Source: Nageia nagi (Eukaryota > Pinophyta). From it: 64,000 nucleotides of DNA. The position numbers were made by a program, and so were the translations under genes. The stretch lies in NCBI GenBank assembly GCA_050084985.1, contig JBITNC010000001.1, positions 186,558,001 to 186,622,000 on the forward strand, written 5' to 3'. Shown piece by piece: positions 34,106 to 46,930 of this stretch. Positions within the stretch are counted from its first letter, which is position 1. Each line of letters begins with the position of its first letter. The notes under the pieces were generated by a model. The model saw only the letters and a list, made by a program, of their open reading frames with translations, did not search any database and had not been told where the DNA came from.

Positions 34106-35560
34106 AAAAGGAACATAGTCCCCTATGTTATTAAATACAAATAATAGAGTTTAATAATATTTACATAATCACTCAAACAAATAAGGAAATTATCTTCTCA
34201 TGATAGATACATATTCCCAAGTGGAAGAAGATAGAGACTACTTATCCTATTAGACTAAATATTTATTTCTCTCAATATCTCAATTTTTTAGCCCTAAAAG
34301 CTAGGATTTTAATAGGGAGAACTTCAATAGCTTGAGGGCCTAATATTTATAAGTCAAAAAAATTCAACACATGAGAAGGTTCAACAATATACTTTCTTAA
34401 CAATGAGACATGAAATACATCATGCATATTTGACAAACTTGGTGGCAAGGCAAGTTTATAGGAAAATGGACTCTTCTCATAAAAAGACCAACAAACTAGA
34501 GATCCAATTTAGTAGACTTTATGGCACTTATCATGGGTTGAAATTGTAAAAATAATTTTTCATCCATAGCAAATTTTTAAGGATTTATCCTTAGATCAAC
34601 ATAACTATTTTGATGATTGGTAGCTTCCTTGAGCTTCTCTCATATGGACTTGAGTTGCTCCTCCATTTCCTTTAACATATAAAGTTGGATCATCACTCGA
34701 TCCTCCTAATTATCCTAAGATAAAGGACTTATACATATCCTTCCATAAAGAGGTTCAAATGATGCCATTCCCAAATAATGGTATCCATTATTATAGGCAA
34801 ACTAGATAAAATATAGGTATTCCTCCCATTTAGTATTCTATTTCATGTAGTACATTTTGAGGATGTCTTCAAGAATTCTATTCACATATTTAGTTTGTTC
34901 ATAAATATTTGGATGATATGTTGAACTCATATTTTATTTTTTTCCCAATACCTTATGTAATAATTTCTAAAAGTTAAAGGTGAAATTGGATCTCGATATG
35001 AGATGATCACCTCTGGAAATTCATGCAATATGAAGATCTCATATGCAAAGTTATTTACCACAATATGGGCACCATCAGTGGTATTTCCAAGTATAAAGTG
35101 TTGGTAAATATATCAACTAATACAAAAAATGAATCATAATGGATCATAGTTTTTGGCAAACCAATAATAAAATTCATCAAAATTACTTATTATTTTTGCA
35201 TGGGAACATCATATGGATACAAATATCACCTATATGTTGATGATTTTCTTTTAGATTATGGCATTTAAGATACTTAACCATAAATTTTGTTATGTCTCTC
35301 TTCATTTTATCCTAATAAAATTTTTTAGTCCTTACCATATTTTTGTACCTTTAATGTGTGTTGCATAGGGAAGTCGATGGGCTTCTTGCATGATTAAATT
35401 TCTTAATTCCCCTTTCTCAAGATTGATTAATTTATCCTTAAAATAAAGGATTCTATATTTTTCAATAAAATATTAGGATGATGTAGTAGCCTTCCTCATT
35501 AATTATTGAATAGATTCATAATATCGATCCTCTTGCTATAGGAACTTTACTTGATCAAAC
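34106..35560 (-). pseudogene. int: Element H: integrase and chromodomain remnant
   Basis: On the minus strand the integrase core is recognisable at about 35000-34800 through VNRILEDILKMYYMK and FAYNNGYHYLGMASFEPLYG. Toward the 3' end (34250-34170) the peptide STWEYVSIMRR, a stop, then FPYLFE matches the C-terminal end of a chromodomain. Frameshifts and stops are dense. The chromodomain makes H a chromovirus, a Ty3 clade that targets heterochromatin (family knowledge). Confidence 0.78.
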
Positions 35561-36960
35561 AAATCAAATTAACTTCTAGTCGTGGCATTAACATTTCATC
35601 GATGAATTAGGGAATCTAACATCTTATTCTCTTTTCTTTTAATATATTCAATGCCAAAGTCATACTCAGCTAAGAACTCCATCCATTATCTTTTCTTGGC
35701 ATTTAAATCTAGCTGAGTAAATAAATACTTTAAACTTTGATGATATATGTCAAGTTTAAAGTATTTTCCCAAAAGATAATACCTTCACATTTTAAGTGCA
35801 TGAACTATGGCTTCCAACTCAATATCATGAGTTGCATAATTTAACTCGTATATTCTTAATTTCCTAGAGTTGTATGCTTATGGTTTACCATTCTATAATA
35901 AAATACCACCCAATCCTTCCAATGAAGCATCTATGCATACTAAAAGCTCACCATATGATCAAGGAAGGTGAGTATAGAGTTTGTAGTAAGCTTTTCTTTT
36001 AGGATAGCAAAATCTTCCTTACATTTTTCATCCACTTGAAAACTATATTCTTTTTCTAAAGGCTAGTGATAATATTGGCTACTTTTAATAAGTACTTGAA
36101 AAACTTTTGATAATATCTATTCAACCCCGTAAAACTTCTTATATCATTCATATTTTATGTTGTAGGCCAACTCATTATAGCTTCCACTTTCTTAAGATTG
36201 ATTGAGATCCTTTTTATAGAAATGATATGACCTAGATACTGAATTTGTGAAATATAAAATCCACATTTTGATAATTTTTCATATAATTGATTTCTCTTTA
36301 ATACTTTTAAGGTCAATCTTAATTCATGATTATATTCATCCTCATTTATTGAATATATGCGAATGTCATCAAGAAATACCAACATAAACTTATCGAGATA
36401 CTCTCCATATATAGTATTCATAAAATTCATGAAAGATATAGGAGCATTGGTTAAGCCAAAGGGTAGTACCATAAACTCATAATTCCCATATTGATTTTGA
36501 AAGTTTTTTTATGAGTATCTAAACTTTTGATCCTCAATTGATGGTATACTGATCTTAATTCTATCTTAGAAAAGATAGTAGCATTCTTAAGTTGATCAAA
36601 TAAATCATCAATATTAGGTAGTAGATACCTATTCTTAATAGTGACTTTGTTTAGCATCCTATAATTAATGCATCACCTTAAGGTACCATTTTTTTTCTTT
36701 ACAAATAGCACTAGAGATACCCATGGGGATACATTAGGTTTAATAAAACCTTTTTCTAAAAGATCTAGCAATTATAATTTCAACTCCTACATTTCAATGG
36801 TATTCATTCTATGTGGAGTTTTGAAAATAGGCTCTACTTGAGGTACCAAGTCTATAGATAAATCAAATTCTCATTTTAGGGGCAACCCTGGTAGATCATT
36901 AAGGAATACATCTTGATACTCCCATAGAAAAGGGTGCTTGTGTAGTAGCTCTATATCCTT
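35561..36960 (-). pseudogene. pol: Element H: reverse transcriptase and RNase H
   Basis: RT frames 36451-36657 and 36155-36472 (-) contain NRYLLPNIDDLFDQL, KIELRSVYHQLRIK, VLPFGLTNAPISFMNFMN and the active site FLDDI, which is intact. The thumb ends with YLGHIISIKRI. RNase H follows leftward to about 35560 with weaker conservation. A frameshift near 36460 splits the palm. Confidence 0.88.
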
Positions 36961-38890
36961 CTCATTTTTTCCACCTCTTTAACTTTGAATGCATAAATCA
37001 TCTCCCTTTTCCTTATGCTTCTTTTTACTTACATTCTTTTGATCAAATATGGTTCAAAAGGTCCTTGATCATTATAAACCATATGCCAAGTTTGATACTC
37101 ATCAATGTATTCTACCCATCTTTCTTGAAATTCACTTTAGGATTTGTGAGCCATCAACCAATCCATACCTAAAATTATGTCATAAGAGGCTAATGGAGCG
37201 ACATACAAATCCCAAATAGAATATACCTAGGGTAATTCTATTTTAATATCCATAAAACACTATCTAATAGGGTACTTTTTTAGACCTAAATCCCACTTAC
37301 CATCCCTTTATCAAGAATTTTGGTGTCTTAGGCATGTCCTTAATTAAATAATTTGAAATAAAACTATATGTACCATCATAATACAATAGAATATTAAAAT
37401 ATTTGTTGATTAATTTACCTAATATTGAAGGGGAGTCACTCATCCTTTATTCTTTTTCCATCTAATAATTGCAAAGATACAATGCTCTTTAGGTTGATCA
37501 ATGTTTAATGGGCACTAATTTGCATAATGGGCTCCATTATAGTTTCAACATCGATATCTAGGAGCCTTTTTCTATTTCAAAAACATATCCTTATGTAATT
37601 TTGATATAGGTATTTTGTCTAAAAACCCTTGATTATGGTTCCTATATCCTTAGCTTCCATTCCCATGGTCATAGTTTTATTTTTTGGAACTACTAATTTT
37701 TCCTTTAAAAATTCTTCTTTTTGTTATTTTTATTACCACATGGCCTTTTCTCCAACTTTGGTGGATTACCATCTTTATGACCATTATGATTAGTATCCTT
37801 GATCTTCCCATTGATTAGATGTTGGACTTGTTATTCTTGTTCCCATCTCAAGAACCTTACATTTTTACTCTTATGGTAATTTTTTTTATCCTTTTCATCC
37901 AAAAGATTATAGTTTATTAAGGTTTTCTTAATACCTAAATTTCCCTCTTCTCTCTTAGTAAGATCATATGCCTATTTGAGTATCTTATAACTTAAAACAT
38001 TCACCATAGTATTGATATTGGTGTCTAGTCCAACAAGAAACCTATGAACCTTCATATGATTCTTATCTTAAATAACATATTTGAGTAGCCTAATAAATAT
38101 TTGGTGGTAGCTTTGGACACTCATGGATCCTTATTATAAAGTATAGTATTCTTCATACTTCTTATCATAATAGATTTGTGAAATGAATGTTTTAAAAAAG
38201 GCTAAACAAAGTATTTGCACTTAATATATTGAATCCCATGTTTAATGTTGTAAGCATTTCATCATTCTAGTGCAATTTCTTAAAAAATATAGGTAGTCCA
38301 TATAGTCTTGTTTTCTAGAGACAAGTTCTTTATAGATAAGTGTATCTCTACTTCTTATAACCATATCTCAAATTGTTCACCTTCTTTTTTAATGTTAAAA
38401 TTTGAGATATAGGCTTACTTAAGATCTAAAGCAAGCTTTTATTTGATCCTTGGCTAAATTTGGTCATTTGTCCCTTTACACCTTACTTTTTCTACAAGAG
38501 GTTATTATTATGGAAATATAACCTATTAATTTAGTATATTATTGATAATCTATTATTGTTCTACCAATTGTTCTTATAAGTTCTTAATGGCTTCCTCACT
38601 ATCATTGTTCCTAGTGGAACAACTTGTGGAACTCTTAGTTTGATTATTATTATATGCTCTTCTATTGGCATTTCTCATGTTTATGTTCCTTACATTATAA
38701 TCTCTAACATTCCTTCTATTTCTCCTTACATTAGCATTCATAGGAAGGCCATTCACTATACCTTATTATAGGTCACCAGAAGCTCTTATTACATATATTG
38801 GAAGTACCATAATTTAAGTCCAAAAAATGGTGTTGTAATTAGGCTCAAGCATACTCATCTCAACCTCCTAAACTCTTACACCAAAAGAGT
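36961..38890 (-). pseudogene. gag: Element H: gag and protease
   Basis: On the minus strand, Arg/Asn-rich gag begins near 38760 (frame 38756-38574). A conserved gag block at about 38080-37900 includes FLVGLDTNIN. A zinc-knuckle relic lies near 37560-37510. The protease active site lies at about 37405-37365 as LLYYDGTYSFIS, where the family has DSGATHSF. Stops are frequent, many consistent with mutated Gln or Arg codons. Gag and pol appear to have been one polyprotein. Confidence 0.72.
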
Positions 38891-38923
38891 CATGCACCAT
38901 AGGCTCTAGGGTTTAAACTTGAT

Positions 38924-38935
38924 GCTTTGATACTA
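38924..38935 (-). other. Element H: primer-binding site
   Basis: TAGTATCAAAGC on the minus strand, one base inside the LTR, is the initiator tRNA-Met site TGGTATCAGAGC with two G-to-A changes. It fixes the 5' LTR boundary at 38937. Confidence 0.75.
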
Positions 38936-38936
38936 A

Positions 38937-39376
38937 TGTAGTAGTTTACCTATTCTTGAATTCACAAAAATCTAAAATTTTAGACCTATTTTTCATTTAA
39001 TTTGATCACTTGAATAGTTTAGGAATAGACAAGGTGATCCACATGAGCATGTTAATGATTTTAGCTAGTCAACACTCATATGACAAGATTGGTTAAATAT
39101 AGGTTAACCAACCTTGATCAAAAACTTTATGGTATTCACTTCTCAAGACTAACCCCATTAGAATACACCACATAAGTAAACCCAACATTTCCTTTCACAA
39201 ATTGTACAATAGATATTTTTGCCATGGTATTATGATTTTCTAATTGGGGCCCATATCACCTAAGAGAATGCTTATCCATAAGGTTATACATCCTCACTTG
39301 ATTTGTAACCCTTCAATTCATAGGAGAAAATATATTGTGCTATAAAATATTCCATATTAAATGGATAAGTGTCATA
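38937..39376 (-). mobile_element. Element H: 5' LTR, part next to the primer site
   Basis: This stretch follows the primer site and is interrupted at 39377 by element B. Its partner in the 3' LTR would lie left of the window, so it is assigned by position. On the minus strand the LTR ends CTACTACA. No coding frame is visible. Confidence 0.6.
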
Positions 39377-39851
39377 TATTAGAATTTGTAATGTAATATT
39401 GTATAATATTTCTTTTTAAATGTAAATTCATTTAATGCTAAAAATATCTTTAGATACCTTAAAGCATTAAGGGAATAAAAATAGAAAAAGGAATGAATTA
39501 AGAAAGAGGAGTAAATATAGAGACATCTTTAACCTTACTCTTGGTTTAAAGGAAGGTTAAAAGGTGGGTTCTCCTTTTAAATAGAGAGGTACCCCTCCTC
39601 TCATTATAATGAAAATTATAGTTAAGTTAGGATTAGAGTTTGGAGAGAAAGAGAAGATATTTTGTAAGAGAGGTCCTTAAGAATCAAAAGATCTTAGTTA
39701 GTGGATGTACTCCTAAGGAAAGAGAAAGCGCTTTATATCATATGTTATTTGTGATATTGGCATATGTTATTAAGTATTGTGCTGATCTTGTATGTGCCTT
39801 CATGAGATCTTCATTATCTAAAAATTAATTTGAAAATGATTAAATTCATCA
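39377..39851 (+). mobile_element. Copia element B: 5' LTR
   Basis: 475 bp, starting TATTAGAATTTG (expected TGTTAGAA) and ending AAATTCATCA, matching 51744-52208. The target copies are TCATA (39372-39376) and TCATC (52209-52213). The LTR is homologous to those of A and D. Confidence 0.9.
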
Positions 39852-39853
39852 AA

Positions 39854-39865
39854 TGGTATCAGAAT
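39854..39865 (+). other. Copia element B: primer-binding site
   Basis: TGGTATCAGAAT, two bases after the LTR, is the initiator tRNA-Met site. Confidence 0.87.
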
Positions 39866-41686
39866 GGTTCTTAAAGGATCCTCTTCAACATCTTTCTACA
39901 TCTACTTTATTGAAGTAAAAGGGATTGAAGGAATAATTTCCCTCCTACCTTATTTATTATCAAATTTTGCATTATTATTATCCTTATTAGTTCTTTAAAG
40001 ATAAGTATATGTTGATAAAATTTGATAATATATTGTTATTTTTACTAACATCTTAGTTCAATTTGTATTGCTATGCATTATTTTTTACTAACAATTTGTT
40101 GGTTGAAATTTTTTAAGTAAAATTGTCTAATGTGTATTAATACAAGTTTTGGGTAAGTTTGCTTTAGTATAAAGTTATCATATTATAGTTTAATTTTGCA
40201 AAAAAAAAAAGAATATATTTTACTATAATTTTACTATGGAATTTTTTTTAAAAAATAAATTGCATGCATGCAAAGCTTGCCTTATTTTTAAAAAAAGTAT
40301 ATATATATATATACTATTTAAAAAAATATAATTTTTTATTTAATTTGTTTTATTTAATCTATTTTTTTATTAGAAAAAAATGTAAAAAGAAAATTAAATA
40401 AACAATTTTTTTTGTTCAATAGGGGGCCAACGTGTATCTAGCCAAGGGCTGTAGCCTTAGCAATGCATGGCCAACCATCCTCCCCCCTCTGCCCTTTCAT
40501 AATGGTCAATGCATGGCCAAACAAGAGCCATAGGCCTAGCAGTACATGGCCAACCATCCTCCCCCCTCTCCCCTTTCACAATGGTTGGTGTACAGCTAGC
40601 CAAGGGCCACAGCCTTGGTGGCACATGGCCAATCATCCCAACCCCTCTCCCCTTTTTATAGTGGTGTGAAACCAGCCAAGGATCATGGCCTTAGTGGCAT
40701 GTGGAAAAATAAAATTGGCCACTCTCTCCTACACAAAACCCTACCTACTAAACCTTATGTGTTATATGTTTACCCCTCTTCTCATATGCTCTCTCTATGC
40801 TCCTTTTTCTCATTAGGGTGCTTCTCTTATAGGTATTCTTTATCTATAATGTGTCTCTTATTCTATAGTGCATATTTTTACAAAATTTTGCTTTCTTAAA
40901 AAGTAGAAGGGATATTTTAAAGCAATTTTTTTTTTTTTAAAGAATGAGTTTTTTTTAAGTAATTACTAATCTTGCTAATTTTTACTATATTTATAATTTA
41001 TATTAATAAACTTTATTAATCATGTTTCTAATATAATGCAAGGGTAAATAATTTATGTATGAATTAGTTATTTATGTATATCTTGGTATTAATGCATAGG
41101 TCAATCATAATTAAGTATGCATGACTTAATTACTATTGCATGGATTAATTCATGTTAATCATTTATGCAATGATATTTTTATATTAAAACATGATTAATA
41201 TACCCCATGTGGATGGATAATTTTATTTCTCGCATTATATTTTATCCTATTTCTCAAATGATAAAATTCTTTACATGTGTTATTATTAGTCCTTATACAT
41301 GTGGATGGCTATAGTTCACTAAATACTTGCTTATGAATTTTATGTTAACTTGCACATAAGGAATTATTTTAAGTTCATTTTTAAGTCATTAGGGTTGTAA
41401 AAAACCCATTGGACTCTTAGGTTCATATGTTGTTACTTAAAGTTAATATGGTTACTTAAAATAAATGAACATATTGTAAAGAGGTCCATTAGGGGTTATT
41501 ACAAAACCCATTGGACTCTTTGGCTCATACCTATGGTGAAAGATGGATGTAATTTTATATTTAAAGAATTTTTATTAATTTGCACTTTAATTTATATACA
41601 AAGTATGCAAATATTGAAAAATTTCTTCCCCTAAAATAAACACATCTGTACAATTATTTTTCAACATTACTTGTTTGGGAAGCCAT
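39866..41686 (+). other. Copia element B: 5' leader, first part
   Basis: AT-rich leader with no conserved coding frame. A GC-rich minisatellite at 40424-40705 stands out sharply. The frames 40463-40669 and 40615-40899 are by-products of that minisatellite. The last 300 bp match reverse 31100-31400 of element A. Element D interrupts the leader at 41687. Confidence 0.7.
40424..40705 (+). repeat. GC-rich minisatellite in the B leader
   Basis: About three and a half copies of a unit near 78-82 bp, with CATGGCCAACCATCCTCCCC, CTCCCCTTTCA and AGCCAAGG blocks. It is far richer in G+C than the surrounding DNA. Element D has a related GC-rich array in the same relative place. Confidence 0.85.
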
Positions 41687-42166
41687 TGATGGAATTGAAA
41701 GCCATATAACCAAGATCACCTTCAAGTTTCTTCAACAAATCATCCATTCAAATATATGGCAAAATAAGAAACAATCATGTAAAAGATAACACATGATGTA
41801 TAGTGATTCCTTTATCTCTTGGGAGTACATCCACTTTGAACCATCATTCTATTACTTTCTCAAAAGATAACTCTCCTACAAATTCTCAACAATGCTCCTA
41901 TAAGAGCATCTCTACAATACAAGAATTACCATGCTTGATCATGTTAGATCAAGTTACATAATGAGAGGTGTACCTTTCATTTTATAAGAACTAATCTACC
42001 CCTTAACCTTGTTTTTACCCAAGGGTAAGGTTAAAGGTGTTTCTATATTTATCCTTTTTCTATTTTTATTCCCTTAATGATCTAAGGTGTCTAAAGATAC
42101 TTTAAACATTAAGTGAATTTACATTAAAGAGAAATATTATACAATATTACATTATAATTTCCAACA
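41687..42166 (-). mobile_element. Element D: 3' LTR
   Basis: On the minus strand it runs TGTTGGAAATT to TTCCATCA. It is preceded (minus strand) by AAAGGGGAG, a clean polypurine tract at 42167-42175. Confidence 0.9.
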
Positions 42167-42939
42167 CTCCCCTTTAATGTAAAATTGGGTAGAGAATTGA
42201 AAAGATAAAGAAGAAAGAGAAAGTAAGAGAGAGTTCTCCTACAAGAGATACAAGTGGAGATGAGAATTTTTTATATTTTTAAGAAAGTAATAGAATATAT
42301 ATGTTTCTACAATGGTTCAACAACTTAACTATTTTAACAAATGGTTTTACAATACAATCATTAACCAAAAATTACTTTTTTTGTAGAAGAGTAGTCATTC
42401 AACAATATGTTGAAATGATGAGCCTTCATGAGTCTGCATACTTGAAGTAACATGCAATCTTAAGAACTTACAAGCTACAAGTAGCTTAAAAACAAGGTCA
42501 ACTAGATACATCATATACACTCATATAATATATATCTCATCCATAAACTAATCAAATATACCAAGTCATCACATATGCACAATCAATAAAGTGATATTAA
42601 TGCATTCTCAACCAAGGATATAAAAAATATCATCAATATTTATCAAAAAAATTGATTTTTGATTTTTATGTTTATTTTTATTTGTTTGTTTTAGATAATT
42701 ATTCTATATTTGTTAAGGATATATGAAGGTGTCATCATAACATAATATTTCATAATTTAAATTCTTCCTTTTGATGACAACTTCATCAAAAAAATACTTA
42801 TGTGTTTATGTTATTTTAATCATGTTACAAATGATCAAAAAATAATTTAACTAAACTATCAAATTTAGATTTTTAAGCTATAAATGCCAACTTTACCAAA
42901 CATAAAGCCAAGATTTATAAATAAAAGCATAAGATGTAC

Positions 42940-43152
42940 AAAATAAACTTGACTTTACCAATAATGAGTTAATAGGCAATAATAAATGAACTTGACTTCA
43001 CCAAGAGTAAGTCAAGATACCAAAATAAATAAACTTGACTTTACCAAGAGTGAGTAAAAATTCCATGATAAATAAACTTGAATTTACCAAGAGTGAGTCA
43101 ATATACCACAATAAATAAACTTGACTTTACCAAGAGTGAGTTAAGATGCTAT
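42940..43152. repeat. 43-bp tandem repeat, five copies
   Basis: The unit starts ATAAATAAACTTGACTTTAC and continues CAAGAGTGAGT. The copies differ by a few bases each and are directly adjacent. Confidence 0.9.
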
Positions 43153-44989
43153 GATAACCATGCTACTAGTTAAGATGTATATGATGGAAAAAGGTAGCAT
43201 TCATCCAACAAAGATGCAATTTTCCATCAAAGATTGCAATGTGAAGAAGGATGAACCTTTCTAACCACTCCACCATTCAACAATCATGGATAAGATTTAA
43301 CCTTTTTAACCACTCTAATAATGTAGTTATGAAGAAGGGAAAATCTTTTTAGCCACTCTATACACTATAAGAAGTAATATGGCAAACAATCTATTATCAT
43401 GGGTAAAACTTCCCAACATGGAAGTAAAATGTGAAAAATAGTTCCTTATAAGTTATCACAAAGATGTTAAGCTATTACTTATAGTCACAACCCTCCTAAG
43501 GATGAAGTAAGCATTACTTCACTCCTTATCAAGGATAAATTTATCAATAAAGTCTTATTTTGATGGATAATAAACACAAGGTCCCATCAAAACTTTACTT
43601 CTTGATAAAAACATGCTTGGATTTTATATTTTCTAGCAATGTGGCACAATCTATCAACATGTATATTCTTCCAAAATATGGAAGTATACTTAGATTTTAC
43701 TCCATCTTAAGGGTAACTTTATAAAAAATAGAATCATATTACAAAACTCTACATATGTAGAGAGCAATGTAAATTTTTCAAAGGTACTTGTACATTTCCT
43801 TTCCAAAGCAAGATTAATATTTCATTATGAATATTCTCAATAAGTCTTGCAAAGAATGTTTTTTTTTTTAATATTTCATTTTAATAAGTATATTAACTAA
43901 AGTTGAGTAAGTTGATAAACTCTACTCCAATAAGCATGTGTGCATAAAAAATCATCCAACTAGGATAAAAAAAAGTGCACAATCAACAAAAATAGTAATG
44001 TTTAAAGAAAGCTTACACAAAATTTTACTTCAAATGATTTGCATAACATTATTATTTTAGAAGTTCAAAAACTTTCATATTATTTATAGATATAACAAAT
44101 GTGTAGATATACACAAATATCAATTTAGATTTCAATGGACATCAATCTTAATTTCCAATCAATTGATAGTGCATAAAAAAATACTTCAATTTTCATGATG
44201 CACATCCACAACCATTTTAACAATGTGCATATACAAGCACAAAAAATTACAACCAAAAATGTGAGTCACCAAGAAGGATAGTGCATATTAAAATTTGGAA
44301 TATATTTTTACTTAATTTTCAAACATTATGCACTTCCAAGAACATCACAATATGCATATCCACAACAAATTTGCAATGTGCATAACAAATATTGATTTTA
44401 ACAAAGTGCATATTTAATTATCAATATATTGGACATTATCAATTAATGCTATTAGTTAAATTGATTTATATATGTCCAATGTTTTTCTTAAAAGAAATTG
44501 CAATATCTACAAAATATTATTGCACAATAATGATTGCAATTTATTGTTTTGTAAATTAACTTTGATCATTTTCTCAAAAAATTACCAAACAAGGCATATA
44601 ATTTGCAAATTACAATAGTAATTTATCTAACTTTAAAAATCTATCCAAGGCTTTAATAAAAGTTTTGATACTTACAATTTATGCTACTTGTAACATTATT
44701 TAAAAATCTCTTTAAACCTATTAAAGTAGATCAAAGTTAAAAAATTTCATATAGGATGCTCACTATAAAAAACACATGCCCATACAACATTTACATATGA
44801 TATTTTTTTTAAAAGTGAGCTTTAAAAAAAAGCAATACACTCCTTTTTATTAAAAAAAGATGAACTTTCAAAAAGTTACCCCTTTTTTATTAACAAAATT
44901 TATTTCTAAAAAAATCTCAAAATTAATTTTTTATTAAAAAACTTACTTGCTTTTTTTTATAAATAATAACTTCTAAAAAAAGAGTGTGG

Positions 44990-45285
44990 AGGGGAATATC
45001 AGCCTATGCCATGCATACCTCCTCTAAGGAAAGGAAACCAGTCAGTGCCAAGTGCACCACCTCCAATGGGGGTGGTCGACCTATGCCAAGCATGCCACCT
45101 CTAAGAGGGGCTATTGGCTAAGGTTATGCACACCTCCCAAGGGATTTCATTGACTAATAGGCTACATGCACCACCCAAGGGATGCCACTAGCCAATAACC
45201 TATGCACACCACCCAAGGGAGGCTACTGGCCAACAAGTTGCACATGCCACCCAAGGGATGCCATCAGCCTGGGTAGCATGTCCCA
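44990..45285 (-). repeat. GC-rich minisatellite in the D leader
   Basis: Five to six diverged units of about 40-48 bp with CCACCCAAGGGATGCCA and ACTGGCCAA blocks. On the minus strand CCCTTGGGTGGCATGTG resembles CCTTGGTGGCACATGG of the B leader array. It lies about 650 nt from the primer site, as in B. Confidence 0.82.
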
Positions 45286-45918
45286 AATTTTTTTTTTTCC
45301 AATTTTTTAATTTAGTAAAAAAAAATTTGTTAAAAATAAAAAATAATTCTATTTTGAAAAAATAGAAAAAATTTATTTTTTTATATATATAAAAAATTGT
45401 ATATAAAATATAGAAAAAAAAACTTTTTTAATATTTAATATATATTACCTTTTGATCAAGGTGGTCGAAGGCTAAAAAAATTATTTTTTTATATATATTA
45501 AAAATATTTCAAGCTTTTGTAACCTTGATTAAATATAGCAAGACAATATTTTAACTTCCTTGCTATTTAATATAAAAATCATAAACTAGATTTTTGTAAG
45601 CTTGCAAATTAAAAAGAAGTATTAATTTTAAGATCTTAGATTCCAATCATATACCATATGTTAGATCTAGCCTCAAATACCACTAACATGTAATTAAGAT
45701 AAAATTTTATCTTAAATTTGATCCCATTACCCTAATGATAAAAAACATGTTAATATAGATATCAACTTTCAACTTCAAAAAATAAGAAATTGAAATTGAT
45801 TAACTAATCTTGTTTCAAATAGATTTGAAACAAGATTAGGGGATAGGTATACCTTAAATTTGAGGAAGGTTACCTCAAAATTTATCAAGTAGAAATTTGA
45901 GGAGACCACTACAATGAT

Positions 45919-45931
45919 GGCTCTGATACCA
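45919..45931 (-). other. Element D: primer-binding site
   Basis: TGGTATCAGAGCC on the minus strand, two bases inside the 5' LTR, exactly matches the initiator tRNA-Met site. Confidence 0.92.
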
Positions 45932-45933
45932 CT

Positions 45934-46417
45934 TGATGGTATTGAAAGATTCCATATAACCAAGATCACCTTGAAGTTTCTCCAAAAAATCATCCATTCA
46001 AATATCTAACAAAGCAAGAAATAATGACACAAAAGATAACACATGATGTATAGTGGTTCTTCCATATCTTGGAAGTACATCCACTTTGAACTATCATTCT
46101 ATTACTTTCTCAAAAGATAACTCTCCTACAAATTCTTAACAAAACTCCTATAAGAGCATCTCTATAAGATAAACGTTACCATACTTGATCAAGTTAGATT
46201 AAGTTACATAATGAAAGGAGTACCTCTCTATTTATAAGTATTAATCCACCCTTTAACCTTCCTTTTACCCAAGGGTAAGGTTAAAGGTGTTTCTATATTT
46301 ATTTCTCTTTCTATTTTTATTTCTTTAATGCTCTAAGGTATCTAAAGATACTTTAAGTATTAAGTTAATTTAAATTAAAGAGAAATATTACACAATATTA
46401 CATTATAATTTCTAACA
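45934..46417 (-). mobile_element. Element D: 5' LTR
   Basis: 484 bp, matching 41687-42166 at about nine-tenths by eye. On the minus strand it runs TGTTAGAAATT to ATACCATCA. The ORF at 45775-45993 spans its inner edge and is spurious. Confidence 0.92.
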
Positions 46418-46930
46418 TCCATGAGGTGAGGATAAGGTAAATTAGTTAATTTTTAATTCAATAACCTAATTTGTGAAATATATGTGCTTCTTAATTTCTC
46501 CTAAGTTCTCTGTTAGTTTGGATTTAACTCCATATAGGTGGAAAGGCATGTGTATAGTGATACCACATGTTTGCTCATCCATTCAGGGATTATCTTGATA
46601 ACTTAGGAGGAAAACTAAAAACTTAATCAATATAATTAATTTATTTGATACAATATACATCACAACCTTATAAAATAGCTAGTACTTCTCCTTGTGAGAG
46701 TATATTGCTTTCCAATGGGAACTACTTCAGAATTGGTAGGACTTGGGCTCCTTGTAGGCATCTAGATGAAGACCTAATTTTAGACAAGAAAACTAGCCTC
46801 AACTCTTCATGATTATACTTGGTGATAATAATGTTGGATGGATAATTAATTATTCTTATTAATAATTTAAGAATTTGATTTGTTGATTAGTTTAAACATG
46901 GTTGCTTATTTTTTTCTTCATTTTGTAGCA
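46418..46930 (+). other. Copia element B: 5' leader, second part
   Basis: The leader resumes after D and matches reverse 30721-31100 of element A. It leads directly to the gag start at 46931. Confidence 0.75.

Larger units (their letters stand above)
42167..45918 (-). other. Element D: internal region without coding capacity
   Basis: No frame longer than trivial length is conserved, and I find no gag, protease, integrase or RT motif on either strand. It holds a 43-bp tandem repeat (42940-43152), a block resembling 30200-30540 of element A, long A/T-runs at 44800-44980 and 45290-45500, and a GC-rich minisatellite at 44990-45285. Confidence 0.8.
41687..46417 (-). mobile_element. Element D: non-autonomous LTR retrotransposon
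   Basis: A 4731-bp element with LTRs of 480 and 484 bp, a tRNA-Met primer site and a polypurine tract, but no recognisable gag or pol. Its LTRs and leader are related to those of A and B, so it probably depended on their proteins. Target copies are GCCAT (41682-41686) and TCCAT (46418-46422). Element A has the uninterrupted site GAGCCATGAGG. Confidence 0.9.

Noticed and set aside
40463-40899. Two overlapping Pro/His/Trp-rich ORFs
   Set aside because: They are translations of the GC-rich minisatellite in the B leader, and their composition follows the repeat unit.
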